The notes beneath the pieces were generated by a model. That model saw nothing but the letters and a program-made list of their open reading frames with translations, had not been told where the DNA came from and searched no databases. A DNA stretch of 32,186 bases from Gemmatimonadales bacterium (GTDB taxonomy: Bacteria; Gemmatimonadota; Gemmatimonadetes; Gemmatimonadales; GWC2-71-9), in the NCBI GenBank assembly GCA_025935995.1, contig JAICUF010000020.1, positions 1-32,186 on the forward strand. The letters run 5' to 3'. Below, one piece after another: positions 8,547 to 19,230 of the stretch (position 1 is its first letter; the number at the start of each line of letters is the position of its first letter). The position numbers and the translations under genes are program-made.

Positions 8547-9512
8547 ATGATGGGGTCAAAAAGAGCCGTGCGGCCGCCGAAGCTCGCGCCGGGGAGCCGC
8601 ATCGCGCTCGTCGCGCCCGCCGGTCCGCTGGTCGAGCGCGACGACGCCACCCGCGCGGCCGAGCTCTGCCGGGCGCTCGGCTGGGTGCCGACGATCGCGC
8701 CGCACGCACTCGAGAAGTACGGCTATCTCGCCGGTGGCGACGCCGCGCGGCTCTCCGACCTGAACGCCGCGCTCACCGCGCCCGACGTGGACGGCGTCTG
8801 GTGCATCCGCGGCGGCTATGGCATCACGCGGCTCCTGGACCACGTGGATTTCGCCGGCTTCGCGGCGCGGCCGCGGCCGGTCATCGGCTTCTCCGACATC
8901 ACGGCGCTCCTGCTCGCGCTCCATCACGAGACCGGCATCGTGACCTTCCACGGCCCCACCGCGCGCGCGTCGATGCCGGCCTTCACGCGCCGCCATTTCG
9001 AGCGCGCCGTCGCGGGCGTCGAGCCGCCAGGCCCGCTCGAGCGGCCGCCCGCGGCGCCCGATGTCCTCGTCCCCGCCCGCGACCGCATCGTCGCGGTCCG
9101 GAGCGGCGTGGCGGAGGGCCCGCTCGTGGGCGGCAACCTGACGCTCATCCAGTGCCTCCTCGGCACGCGCTTCATGCCGGATCTCCGCGGTGCCGTTCTC
9201 TTCCTCGAGGACGTGGGCGAAGAGGTCTACCGCATCGACCGCATGCTCGCGCACCTTCGGCTCGCGGGCGCGCTCGACGGCGTGGCCGGCGTCGCCGTCG
9301 GACGCTTCACCGAGGTCGGCCGGCGCGGCGCCGACGGGGTGCTCGGTCTCGAGGAAGTGCTCGAGAATTATCTCGCGCCGCTCGGCGTTCCCGTCGCGTG
9401 GGGGTTTCCCATCGGACACATCGACGATCAGTGGACGGTCCCCGTCGGCGTGCGCGCGCGGCTCGACGCGGGAGCAGGGTCGCTCGAGCTGCTCGAAGCG
9501 GCCGTCGCGTAG
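8547..9512 (+). CDS. LD-carboxypeptidase-like S66 peptidase
   Basis: This 321-residue protein matches the S66 family (LdcA/MccF), which cleaves the L,D bond between meso-diaminopimelate and terminal D-Ala in murein tetrapeptides, or related amides. The expected Ser-Glu-His triad is present: S116 in IGFSDITAL, E221 in FLEDVGEEVYRID and H291 in FPIGHIDDQWT. IRGGYG (87-92) is the usual loop. Length is normal for the family and no signal peptide is seen, which fits cytoplasmic murein recycling. The start is one of two adjacent ATGs at 8547 and 8550. GGAGGG at 8541-8546 is a ribosome site best placed for 8550, while TATACC at 8535-8540 could be a -10 giving a nearly leaderless message from 8547. 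The next gene begins right after its stop. Confidence 0.9.
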   Translation: MMGSKRAVRPPKLAPGSRIALVAPAGPLVERDDATRAAELCRALGWVPTIAPHALEKYGYLAGGDAARLSDLNAALTAPDVDGVWCIRGGYGITRLLDHVDFAGFAARPRPVIGFSDITALLLALHHETGIVTFHGPTARASMPAFTRRHFERAVAGVEPPGPLERPPAAPDVLVPARDRIVAVRSGVAEGPLVGGNLTLIQCLLGTRFMPDLRGAVLFLEDVGEEVYRIDRMLAHLRLAGALDGVAGVAVGRFTEVGRRGADGVLGLEEVLENYLAPLGVPVAWGFPIGHIDDQWTVPVGVRARLDAGAGSLELLEAAVA

Positions 9513-10352
9513 ATGGCGACGCCGACACGCTCGACGCAGGCGCTCGCCGGCGCCCTGGGGGAGATCTTCGTGGACGTGCGGGCCGCCGGCCGCTCCTCGC
9601 CGCGGCCGGCCGTCGTGATCGTGCACGGCTTCAAGGGGTTCAAGGACTGGGGCTTCTTCCCGCCGCTCGCGGAACGACTCGCCCGCGCGGGGTTCACCGC
9701 CGTGTCGTTCAACCTGAGCGGCAGCGGCGTCGACGCGGCGGGTGAGGCGACGCTGCCGGAGCGGTTCGCGAAGAACACGTACGGCGCCGAGCTGGCCGAT
9801 CTCGCGACGGTGCTCGACGCGCTGGAGCAGGGTCGGCTCGGCACCGCGCCGCCCGGCGGCGTCGGCCTTGTCGGGCACTCGCGCGGCGGCGGGATCGCGA
9901 TCCTCCAGACGGCGCGCGACCGGCGGATCCGCGGCCTCGTCACCTGGGCCGCGATCGCCGACATCACGCGCTGGGACGAGCCGACTCGCGCCGCGTGGCG
10001 GCGCCGGGGACACCTCGACGTCGTCAACACCCGCACCGGTCAGGTGATCCCGCTCTCCACTGCGGTGCTGGATGAGATCGAGGCGCATCCGGCGTCGCTC
10101 GACATCCTGAAGGCTGCCGCGGCGATCGAGGCCCCGTGGCTGATCGTCCACGGCACGGCCGATGAATCGGTGGCCGTGGACGACGCGCTGGCACTGAAGC
10201 AGGCCAGCGGCCGGGCCTCCACGCACCTCCTCACGATTCCCGGCGGCAACCACGGCTTCGGCGCCGGCCATCCCTGGCAACCACCCGACGACGCGCCCAT
10301 TCATCGCGTCGTCGAGGCCACCGTGCAGTGGCTGGCCACCTCGGTGATGTGA
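9513..10352 (+). CDS. Alpha/beta hydrolase
   Basis: This is a 279-residue serine hydrolase of the alpha/beta fold. HGFKGFKDW (38-46) carries the oxyanion region, S123 in GHSRGG is the nucleophile, D217 in HGTADESV is the acid and H247 in GGNHGFG is the base. The layout is like dienelactone-hydrolase or acyl-peptidase-type esterases without a cap or signal peptide, so a cytoplasmic esterase or amidase is likely. The substrate cannot be read from the sequence. The ATG follows the LD-carboxypeptidase stop without a gap and its own end overlaps the Nudix gene, so the three genes are probably co-transcribed and translationally coupled. Confidence 0.9.
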   Translation: MATPTRSTQALAGALGEIFVDVRAAGRSSPRPAVVIVHGFKGFKDWGFFPPLAERLARAGFTAVSFNLSGSGVDAAGEATLPERFAKNTYGAELADLATVLDALEQGRLGTAPPGGVGLVGHSRGGGIAILQTARDRRIRGLVTWAAIADITRWDEPTRAAWRRRGHLDVVNTRTGQVIPLSTAVLDEIEAHPASLDILKAAAAIEAPWLIVHGTADESVAVDDALALKQASGRASTHLLTIPGGNHGFGAGHPWQPPDDAPIHRVVEATVQWLATSVM

Positions 10353-10867
10353 CGGACGCCGCCGGGCTCCGCCGGGCCGCCGTCGCGCTGATCGTCGTTC
10401 CCGATCCCGAAGCCTTCCTGCTCATCCGGCGCGCCGAGCGCGCGGGCGACCCCTGGTCGGGTCATCTCGCGCTCCCCGGCGGGCGTCGCCATCCCGATGA
10501 TTCCGATCTCGTCGCGACCGCGATCCGCGAGACGCGCGAGGAAGTCGGTGTCGTCCTCGAGCGGACCAACCTCGCGCACACGCTGTCGGATGTCGTGCCG
10601 CGGACGCCCGCGCTGCCACCGCTCGCCATCCGGCCGTTCGTCTTCACGCTGGCGGAGCGGCCGCCCATCGTCCCCAATCCGGAGGTGGCCGGGACGGTGT
10701 GGGTCGAGGTCGCCGGGCTCCGGGAGCGCGTCGCGCGCGAGGAGCTGACGATGGAGCTGCGCGGCGAGCGGCGCACCTTTCCGGCGTACCGGACCGCGTT
10801 CGGCCCCGTCTGGGGGCTGACGGAGCGGATCCTGTCGCTCTATCTGGAGACCCCCGCGCGGGATTGA
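10349..10867 (+). CDS. Nudix hydrolase, CoA pyrophosphatase-like
   Basis: From the GTG at 10349 the product is 172 residues. LPGGRRHPDDSD followed by TAIRETREEVG (about 42-67) is the Nudix box in the form used by CoA pyrophosphatases (NudL/PCD1), where a D replaces the first E of the generic signature. Such enzymes split CoA or acyl-CoA to phosphopantetheine and 3',5'-ADP with Mg2+ or Mn2+. The GTG overlaps the upstream TGA as GTGA, the common coupling arrangement; a GTG at 10328 is possible but overlaps more. The next promoter begins over its stop codon, so the operon ends here. The preference for CoA is inferred from the motif only. Confidence 0.87.
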   Translation: MTDAAGLRRAAVALIVVPDPEAFLLIRRAERAGDPWSGHLALPGGRRHPDDSDLVATAIRETREEVGVVLERTNLAHTLSDVVPRTPALPPLAIRPFVFTLAERPPIVPNPEVAGTVWVEVAGLRERVAREELTMELRGERRTFPAYRTAFGPVWGLTERILSLYLETPARD

Positions 10868-10891
10868 CATCTCCTTTTGCCCCGGCAACAT
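10864..10891 (+). promoter_or_regulatory. Candidate promoter of the mntR-mntH operon
   Basis: TTGACA at 10864-10869 matches the -35 consensus exactly and overlaps the Nudix stop codon. CAACAT at 10886-10891, 16 bp downstream, is a weak -10. Transcription would begin near 10898, about 20 nt before the ATG at 10918. Confidence 0.5.
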
Positions 10892-10902
10892 TCGGATGTC
10901 CT

Positions 10903-10914
10903 AAATCCGGATTT
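10903..10914. promoter_or_regulatory. Perfect 12-bp palindrome, candidate MntR operator
   Basis: AAATCCGGATTT is a perfect dyad, lying between the predicted transcription start and the ATG of the DtxR/MntR gene. A related half site, TTCGGAT, occurs at 10891-10897. Position and symmetry suggest autoregulation. It is not a clear match to the classic IdeR/DtxR box, so the assignment rests on location. Confidence 0.45.
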
Positions 10915-10917
10915 CGC

Positions 10918-11598
10918 ATGGGCGCAACAGTTGCATCCGCCGTCACCCGATCGGTCGAAGACTATCTGAAGGCCATCTACCGACTCTCCACCGCCGGCCA
11001 GCCGGCCACGACCAGCGCGATCGCGGCGCTCCTCGAGCTGTCGGCCCCGTCGGTGAGCGGGATGGTGAAGCGCCTGTCGGAGCAGGGCCTGCTGGAGCAC
11101 GTGCCCTACCGCGGGGTGGCCCTCACCGCCGCCGGCCGGCGTCTGGCACTCCGCACCGTGCGCCGCCACCGGCTCGTCGAGTCCTACCTCGTCGCCTACC
11201 TCGGCTACAGCTGGGACACGGTGCACGACGAGGCCGAACGGCTGGAGCACGCCATCTCCGACGAGCTGGCCGAGCGGATGGCGACCGCGCTGGGGAACCC
11301 CGGCGTGGACCCGCACGGCGATCCGATCCCCACCGCCGACGGCGACATCGCCGAAGTGACCGGCATGCCACTCAGCGATGTGCCGGAAGGCGTTGCCGTC
11401 GAGGTACGGCGGGTGAACGAGCACGACGCCGAGCGGCTCCGCTATCTCGCCTCGCTCGGCCTCGTGCCAGGTGCGGTGGTCACGGTGACGGGGCGCCTGC
11501 CGTTCGATGGCCCGATCACGCTGAGCACTCCGGCGGGAACCCACGCCGTCGGACCCGGCCTCGCCGCCGACATCGTCTGCTCGCGCGCCGCGGAATGA
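10918..11598 (+). CDS. mntR: DtxR-family manganese-type transcriptional regulator
   Basis: This is a 226-residue metal-dependent repressor. A winged helix (about 10-75) is followed by the dimerisation/metal domain and a C-terminal FeoA/SH3-like domain (about 150-226) that Bacillus MntR lacks. Metal ligands can be aligned: D15 in VEDYLKAIY sits where iron-type DtxR has Met10, and E107 in DEAERLEH sits where it has Cys102. Together with H84, E88, H103, E110 and H111, this is the manganese-selective pattern. It overlaps mntH by ATGA, so it probably represses its own operon when Mn2+ is ample. The ATG at 10918 has no strong ribosome site, but it opens the conserved N-terminus and the frame further up runs through the Nudix gene. 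Confidence 0.9.
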   Translation: MGATVASAVTRSVEDYLKAIYRLSTAGQPATTSAIAALLELSAPSVSGMVKRLSEQGLLEHVPYRGVALTAAGRRLALRTVRRHRLVESYLVAYLGYSWDTVHDEAERLEHAISDELAERMATALGNPGVDPHGDPIPTADGDIAEVTGMPLSDVPEGVAVEVRRVNEHDAERLRYLASLGLVPGAVVTVTGRLPFDGPITLSTPAGTHAVGPGLAADIVCSRAAE

Positions 11599-12953
11599 AC
11601 GCCGCCTCCACGCCCCCGATCGAGGAGCTCTCGGGCTGGCGTCGCCCGCGCCGCTCGCCCAGCCTTCCGGAATCGCACCGGAGCGTCCGCGTGCCCACCG
11701 GCGCCGGCTTCTGGCGGAAGGCGCTCGCCTTTGCCGGTCCCGGCTACATGGTGGCGGTGGGCTACATGGATCCGGGCAACTGGGCCACCGATCTCGCCGG
11801 CGGCGCCCGCTTCGGCTACACGCTGGTGAGCGTGGTCCTGCTCTCCAACCTGATGGCCATCCTGCTCCAGTCACTCGCGCTCAAGCTGGGAATCGTGACC
11901 GGCCGCGACCTGGCCCAGGCCTGCCGCGACCACTACTCGCGCCCGGTGAGCTTCGCGCTCTGGGTGCTCTGCGAGATCGCCATCGCCGCGTGCGACTTGG
12001 CCGAGGTGATCGGGTCGGCCATCGCGCTCAACCTGCTGTTCGGGATTCCGCTGCTATGGGGCGTGTGCCTCACCGCGGTGGATGTGCTCGCGATCCTGCT
12101 CCTCCAGCACCGCGGCTTCCGCTATCTCGAGGCCTTCGTCGTGGTGCTGGTGGCGACGATCGCCGCCTGCTTCGCGGTCGAGCTCCTGCTCGCGCGCCCC
12201 GACTTCGGCGGCGTAGCGCGCGGCCTCGTGCCGACGACGGAGATCCTCCGGAATCCCGCCATGCTCTACATCGCCATCAGCATCCTCGGCGCCACCGTGA
12301 TGCCGCACAACCTCTACCTGCACTCCTCGATCGTGCAGACGCGCGGGATCGGCCCCGACTCCGCAGCGAAGCGCGAGGCGATCCGCTTCGCCACCTTCGA
12401 CTCCACCGTGGCACTCCTCTTCGCCTTCTTCATCAACGCGGCGATCCTCGTGCTCGCGGCCGCCACGTTCCACACGAGCGGCAACCGGTCCGTCGCCGAC
12501 ATCGGCGATGCCTACCATCTGCTGACGCCGCTCCTCGGCACCACCGTGGGGAGCGTGCTCTTCGCGGTCGCGCTGCTCGCGTCCGGCCAGAACTCGACCA
12601 TCACCGGCACCCTCGCCGGCCAGATCGTGATGGAGGGATTCCTCGACATCCGGCTGCCGCCCTGGCTCCGGCGGATGATCACGCGCCTCATCGCGATCAT
12701 TCCCGCGGTGATCGTCACGGCGCTCTACGGAGAGCGCGGCACGGCCTCCCTCCTCATCCTGAGCCAGGTGATCCTGAGTCTCCAGCTCTCGTTCGCCGTG
12801 GTGCCGCTGGTGCAGTTCACGTCGGATCGCCGCAAGATGGGCGGGTTCGTGAACCGACCCTGGGTGATGGGGGCGGCGTGGCTCGTCACCGCCGCCATCG
12901 TCGGCCTCAACCTGTGGCTCCTCGTGGGCGTCGCGCGCGAGTGGCTCGCCTGA
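11595..12953 (+). CDS. mntH: Nramp-family Mn2+/H+ symporter MntH
   Basis: This 452-residue inner-membrane protein has about 11 helices. The transport site is complete: D59-P-G-N62 in helix 1 and A233/M236 in ATVMPH of helix 6, which bind the transition metal in Nramp structures. [14 protein letters not shown] (133-146) is another family hallmark. It imports Mn2+ (also Fe2+ or Cd2+) with protons. Its ATG lies inside the mntR stop (ATGA), so the two are translationally coupled. The 30-residue basic N-terminal tail is normal for bacterial homologues. The next gene has its own promoter, so the operon appears to be just mntR-mntH. Confidence 0.95.
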   Translation: MNAASTPPIEELSGWRRPRRSPSLPESHRSVRVPTGAGFWRKALAFAGPGYMVAVGYMDPGNWATDLAGGARFGYTLVSVVLLSNLMAILLQSLALKLGIVTGRDLAQACRDHYSRPVSFALWVLCEIAIAACDLAEVIGSAIALNLLFGIPLLWGVCLTAVDVLAILLLQHRGFRYLEAFVVVLVATIAACFAVELLLARPDFGGVARGLVPTTEILRNPAMLYIAISILGATVMPHNLYLHSSIVQTRGIGPDSAAKREAIRFATFDSTVALLFAFFINAAILVLAAATFHTSGNRSVADIGDAYHLLTPLLGTTVGSVLFAVALLASGQNSTITGTLAGQIVMEGFLDIRLPPWLRRMITRLIAIIPAVIVTALYGERGTASLLILSQVILSLQLSFAVVPLVQFTSDRRKMGGFVNRPWVMGAAWLVTAAIVGLNLWLLVGVAREWLA

Positions 12954-12981
12954 GAGGGCACGTGCAGGAGGGCGCCGCGGC

Positions 12982-13009
12982 TTGACTCCCGCCGCCGCGG
13001 CGCTATATC
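12982..13009 (+). promoter_or_regulatory. Promoter for the M16 peptidase gene
   Basis: TTGACT at 12982-12987 and TATATC at 13004-13009 are separated by 16 bp, in a region that is otherwise nearly pure G/C. Transcription would start around 13016 and give a leader of about 30 nt before the ATG at 13048. Confidence 0.6.
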
Positions 13010-13047
13010 AGCTCAGTCCCCCGCATTCCACCACCAGCCGAGGTCCG

Positions 13048-15858
13048 ATGTCACACGCCAGACGCGCCGCGTCGCTTCGCGCGGCGGCCTTCTCGACCGC
13101 GTTCGCCTTTACCCTCCTCAGCCTGAGCCCCATGGGGGTACTGGCGCAGGGCCGCGCGACCCGCAGCGCCGCGGCGCTGCCGCAGCTCACGCGGGTGACG
13201 TCGGTCGAGGGGATCACCGAGTACTCGCTCCCGAACGGGCTCCGGGTCCTCCTCTTTCCCGACCAGTCCAAGCCGACCACGACGGTCAACATCACCTACA
13301 TGGTGGGCTCGCGGCACGAGGGCTACGGCGAGACCGGCATGGCGCACCTGCTCGAGCACATGGTGTTCAAGGGGACGCCGCGCCATCCGAACATCCCGCA
13401 GGAGCTCACCGAGCACGGCGCGCAGCCGAACGGCACCACCTGGCTCGACCGGACCAACTACTTCGAGACCTTCAGCGCGACCGACACCAACCTCGTCTGG
13501 GCCCTCGACCTCGAGGCCGACCGGATGGTGCACAGCAACATCGCGAAGAAGGATCTGCAGTCCGAGTTCACCGTCGTGCGGAACGAGTTCGAGTCGGGGG
13601 AGAACGATCCCGGCAGCGTGCTCATGGAGCGCACCATCTCCACCGCCTTCCTCTGGCACAACTACGGCCACTCCACCATCGGCGCGCGGTCCGACATCGA
13701 GCAGGTCCCGATCGAGCGGCTGCAGGCGTTCTACCGGAAGTACTACCAGCCCGACAACGCAATGCTCGTGATCGCGGGCAAGTTCAACGAGAAGCGCGCC
13801 ATGCAGCTCGTGCGCGAGAAGTTCGGCCGGGTGCCGCGGCCCGCGCGCACCGGCGTCATGCAGATCTACCCCACCTACACGGCCGAGCCGACGCAGGATG
13901 GCGAGCGGGCGGTGACGCTGCGCCGCGTGGGCGACGTGCAGGTGATCAACGCCGTCTACCACGTGCCGGCGGGCTCCCATCCCGACTACGCCGCGGTGGA
14001 CGTGCTCAGCAGCGTCCTCGGCGAAGCGCCGGCGGGGCGCCTCTACAAGGCGCTGGTCGAGACGAAGAAGGCCGCCAGCGTCTTCGCGTTCGGATTCCAG
14101 CTCCGCGAGCCGGGTGTGCTGATTCTCGGCGCGCAGGTGCGGCAGGAAGACCCGGTGGACAGCGCGCGGGTCGCGATGCTCCGGACCGTCGCCGACCTGG
14201 CCACGACGCCGCCGACCGCGGAGGAAGTGGACCGCGCCAGGACGGCAATGCTCCGGGGCATCGAGCTCTCGCTCAACAACTCCGCCCGCATCGGCCTCGA
14301 GCTCAGCGAGTGGCAGTCGATGGGCGACTGGCGGCTCCTCTTCCTCAACCGCGACCGGATCCGCGCGGTCACGCCGGACGACGTGAAGCGCGTCGCCGCC
14401 GCCTACCTCAAGCCCGCGAACATGACGCTCGGGATCTTCGTCCCGACGCCGAAGCCGGAACGGAGCGAGATCCCCGCCACGCCCGACGTCGCGGCGCTGG
14501 TGAAGGACTACAAGGGCGACACCGCCCGCTCGGTGGGCGAGGCGTTCGACCCGTCGCCGGCCGTGATCGAGCAGCGGACGACGCGGAGCGCGCTCCCGAG
14601 CGGGCTCAAGGTGGCGCTCCTGCCCAAGAAGACGCGGGGCGGCACCGTCATCGCGACCATGAACCTGCACTTCGGCAGCGAGCAGAGTCTCATGAACCGC
14701 GCCGTGGCGGCCGACGTCGCTGGCGACATGCTGATGCGCGGCACGAAGACGCGGACGCGCCAGCAGATCCGCGACGAGCTCGACCGGCTCAAGGCCAACG
14801 TCAGTCTCAGCGGGTCCGCCACCGGCGCGTTCGTCCGGATCGAGACGGTGCGCGAGAACCTGCCGGCGGTGCTCGCGGTCGTCGGCGACGTCCTGATGCA
14901 TCCCGCCTTCGACGCGAAGGAGTTCGACGAGCTCCGCCGCGAGAACCTCGCGAGCCTGGAGGAGCAGAAGTCCGAGCCGACGTCGCTCGGCTCGATCGCC
15001 TTCAGCCGCTACATCAATCCGTGGCCCAAGGGCCACCCGCGCTACGTGGCCACGCTGGAGGAGCAGGTGGCCGACTACACGGCGGTGACGCTCGATGACG
15101 CCCGGAGGTTCTACGACGACTTCTACGGCGCGTCGAACGGCGAGATCGCCGTCGTCGGCGACTTCGATCAGGCCGCCATCACGGCCCAGCTGAATCAGCT
15201 CTTCGGCAGCTGGAAGAGCGCCCAGCCGTTCACGCGGGTGCGGAGCGTCTACCGCGACCGCCCGTCGACGACGGTGTCGATCGAGACGCCCGACAAGGCG
15301 AATGCCTTCTTCCTCGCCGGGCTCAACCTGCCGGTGCGGGACGACGATCCGAGCTACCCCGCGCTGGTCCTGGGCAACTACATGCTGGGAGGTGGGTTCC
15401 TGAACTCGCGGCTCGCGACGCGGATCCGGCAGAAGGAGGGCATCAGCTACGGGGTGGGCTCCGGCCTCTCGGCCGCGCCGCAGGACAGCGCGGGGATGTT
15501 CCAGGCCTACGCCATCTACGCGCCGGAGAACGCGGCGCGGCTCGAGGCGGCGTTCCGCGAGGAGCTGACCCGCGCGATCCGCGACGGGTTCACCGCCGAA
15601 GAGATCAACAAGGCGCGGGAAGGCTACCTGCAGCAGCGCCAGCTGCAGCGGGCGCAGGATGGCTCGCTGGCCTCGCTCCTGGCCAACGACCTCTTCCTCG
15701 GGCGCACGCTGGCCTATGACACGCGCTTCGAGCAGCGCATCACCGCGCTCACGCCGGCCGAGCTCAACGCGGCGATGCGGCGCTACATCGATCCGTCGAA
15801 GGTCGTGATCGTGAAGGCGGGCGACTTCGCGAAGAAGGCGCCGCCGGCCCAGCCCTGA
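13048..15858 (+). CDS. Secreted M16 zinc metallopeptidase, two fused halves
   Basis: This 936-residue product begins with a Sec signal peptide (about 1-34, ending VLAQG), so it acts in the periplasm or outside. The N-terminal M16 half has the inverted zinc motif H100-L-L-E103-H104 and the third ligand E180 in VVRNEFE. The C-terminal half, from about 530, has the same fold without HXXEH (ADVAGDMLMRGTK in that place) and keeps the substrate-side pair region RIRQKEGISYG. This is the usual active/inactive arrangement of pitrilysin- or PqqL-type peptidases that degrade peptides in a closed chamber. ATG 13048 is preferred because GAGGT precedes it and the signal peptide follows. It is transcribed alone from its own promoter and followed by a hairpin. 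Confidence 0.94.
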   Translation: MSHARRAASLRAAAFSTAFAFTLLSLSPMGVLAQGRATRSAAALPQLTRVTSVEGITEYSLPNGLRVLLFPDQSKPTTTVNITYMVGSRHEGYGETGMAHLLEHMVFKGTPRHPNIPQELTEHGAQPNGTTWLDRTNYFETFSATDTNLVWALDLEADRMVHSNIAKKDLQSEFTVVRNEFESGENDPGSVLMERTISTAFLWHNYGHSTIGARSDIEQVPIERLQAFYRKYYQPDNAMLVIAGKFNEKRAMQLVREKFGRVPRPARTGVMQIYPTYTAEPTQDGERAVTLRRVGDVQVINAVYHVPAGSHPDYAAVDVLSSVLGEAPAGRLYKALVETKKAASVFAFGFQLREPGVLILGAQVRQEDPVDSARVAMLRTVADLATTPPTAEEVDRARTAMLRGIELSLNNSARIGLELSEWQSMGDWRLLFLNRDRIRAVTPDDVKRVAAAYLKPANMTLGIFVPTPKPERSEIPATPDVAALVKDYKGDTARSVGEAFDPSPAVIEQRTTRSALPSGLKVALLPKKTRGGTVIATMNLHFGSEQSLMNRAVAADVAGDMLMRGTKTRTRQQIRDELDRLKANVSLSGSATGAFVRIETVRENLPAVLAVVGDVLMHPAFDAKEFDELRRENLASLEEQKSEPTSLGSIAFSRYINPWPKGHPRYVATLEEQVADYTAVTLDDARRFYDDFYGASNGEIAVVGDFDQAAITAQLNQLFGSWKSAQPFTRVRSVYRDRPSTTVSIETPDKANAFFLAGLNLPVRDDDPSYPALVLGNYMLGGGFLNSRLATRIRQKEGISYGVGSGLSAAPQDSAGMFQAYAIYAPENAARLEAAFREELTRAIRDGFTAEEINKAREGYLQQRQLQRAQDGSLASLLANDLFLGRTLAYDTRFEQRITALTPAELNAAMRRYIDPSKVVIVKAGDFAKKAPPAQP

Positions 15859-15881
15859 GCCGGTCGGCTTGGGCATGGCTT

Positions 15882-15912
15882 CGAAGGCGCCCCGATGGGC
15901 GCCTTCGTCGCT
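15882..15912 (+). terminator. Hairpin terminator after the M16 peptidase
   Basis: Positions 15882-15892 pair perfectly with 15897-15907, an 11-bp stem with a CGAT loop, 24 bp after the stop. The following bases are only moderately T-rich, so termination may be incomplete or the hairpin may mainly protect the 3' end. Confidence 0.6.
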
Positions 15913-15957
15913 TGTGCCCCCGCCTGCATCCCGCGTCACCTTCCGCACGTATGGTTC

Positions 15958-15986
15958 TCGACTCCCGGGCCCCCCGCCATTACTGT
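15958..15986 (+). promoter_or_regulatory. Candidate promoter for the M1/ABC operon
   Basis: TCGACT at 15958-15963 and TACTGT at 15981-15986 are spaced by 17 bp, about 30 bp before the ATG at 16019. The match is modest. It is the best candidate in the 111 bp between the hairpin and the gene. Confidence 0.35.
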
Positions 15987-16018
15987 CCGGGCACACCAGC
16001 CGCGAACCAGGAGCTCCG

Positions 16019-18438
<2,420 letters not shown>

Positions 18439-18439
<1 letters not shown>

Positions 18440-19230
18440 TGCTCCTGGCGCTCCTGATCGCGGCGCAGCTTCCCCGCGTCGCGGTCGAGCGCCGGCTGGC
18501 CGCCGAGCTCACGCTTCGGGTCGGGGATACCGTGGCGCTGGCGGCCACCGCGGAATCCCGGGAGACGCGCGCCGTCGTGGGCGCCGTCTTCGAGCCTCCC
18601 CCCGACCCGGCGGCGGTGCTCCGCCGGGAGTACCGCGTCCGGCTGCACCTGTCCGACCTGGCGCAGCTTCTGGGCACGCCCGACCGCGTCGATCGGTTCG
18701 GCGTGACGCTCCGGCCCGGCGTCTCGCCCGACACCGCGGCGCGCCGGCTCAACGCGCTCGCCTTCGGCTTCCGCGCCTATCCCTCCACGGCGATCGCCGC
18801 GGAATCGTCCCGCACCTTTCTCGTCGTGAGCCGGTTCCACCGCGCCATCGCCGTCATCAGCATCGTCGCGAGCGCCGTCTTCCTGCTCTGCATCATGCTG
18901 CTCAAGGTCGAGGAGCGCCGGGCCGACGCCGCCGTGATGCGGTTCGTGGGCGTCCGGCGCCGGACCATCTTCGGGGCACTGCTCCTCGAGGCCGCGCTCG
19001 TGGCGCTCGCGGGCTCGGTGCTGGGGACGGGGATCGCCCTCGGCGCCGGCGCCCTCACCAACCTCTATTACCAGCGGCTGTTCGAGACGCGGCTCGTCTT
19101 CTCGCTCATCACGCCGTCGATCGTCGCCTTCAGCGTGGCGCTGTCGCTCGCGCTCGGCCTCGTGGCCGGCGCGCTCGCGGCGGCGCGGCTCACGCGCACC
19201 CGGCCCATGGTGCTCTGGGGGCGCGGGTGA
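18439..19230 (+). CDS. FtsX-like ABC permease, short form (AttF/AttG-like)
   Basis: This is a 263-residue membrane protein. A short hydrophobic N-terminus (MLLALLIAAQL) leads into a periplasmic domain with the MacB-PCD look (about 15-120). Three C-terminal helices follow (about 133-155, 175-200, 220-250) that carry the FtsX-type sequence AAVMRFVGVRRRTIFGALLLE. It lacks the full N-terminal helix with basic lead found in its neighbour, so it may be shortened at the 5' end. The ATG overlaps the M1 stop (TGATG), and the GTG of the next permease overlaps its own stop. FtsX/MacB/LolCE-type systems use ATP to do mechanical work on periplasmic substrates rather than importing small molecules. Confidence 0.82.

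Noticed and set aside
13051-15996. Very long antisense open frames (for example 13051-15996 minus, 20800-23877 minus, 24595-26600 plus, 19-2322 plus)
   Set aside because: They lie opposite genes with clear catalytic motifs, are rich in Arg/Ala/Gly/Pro and show no domains; very high GC makes stop codons rare in these frames.
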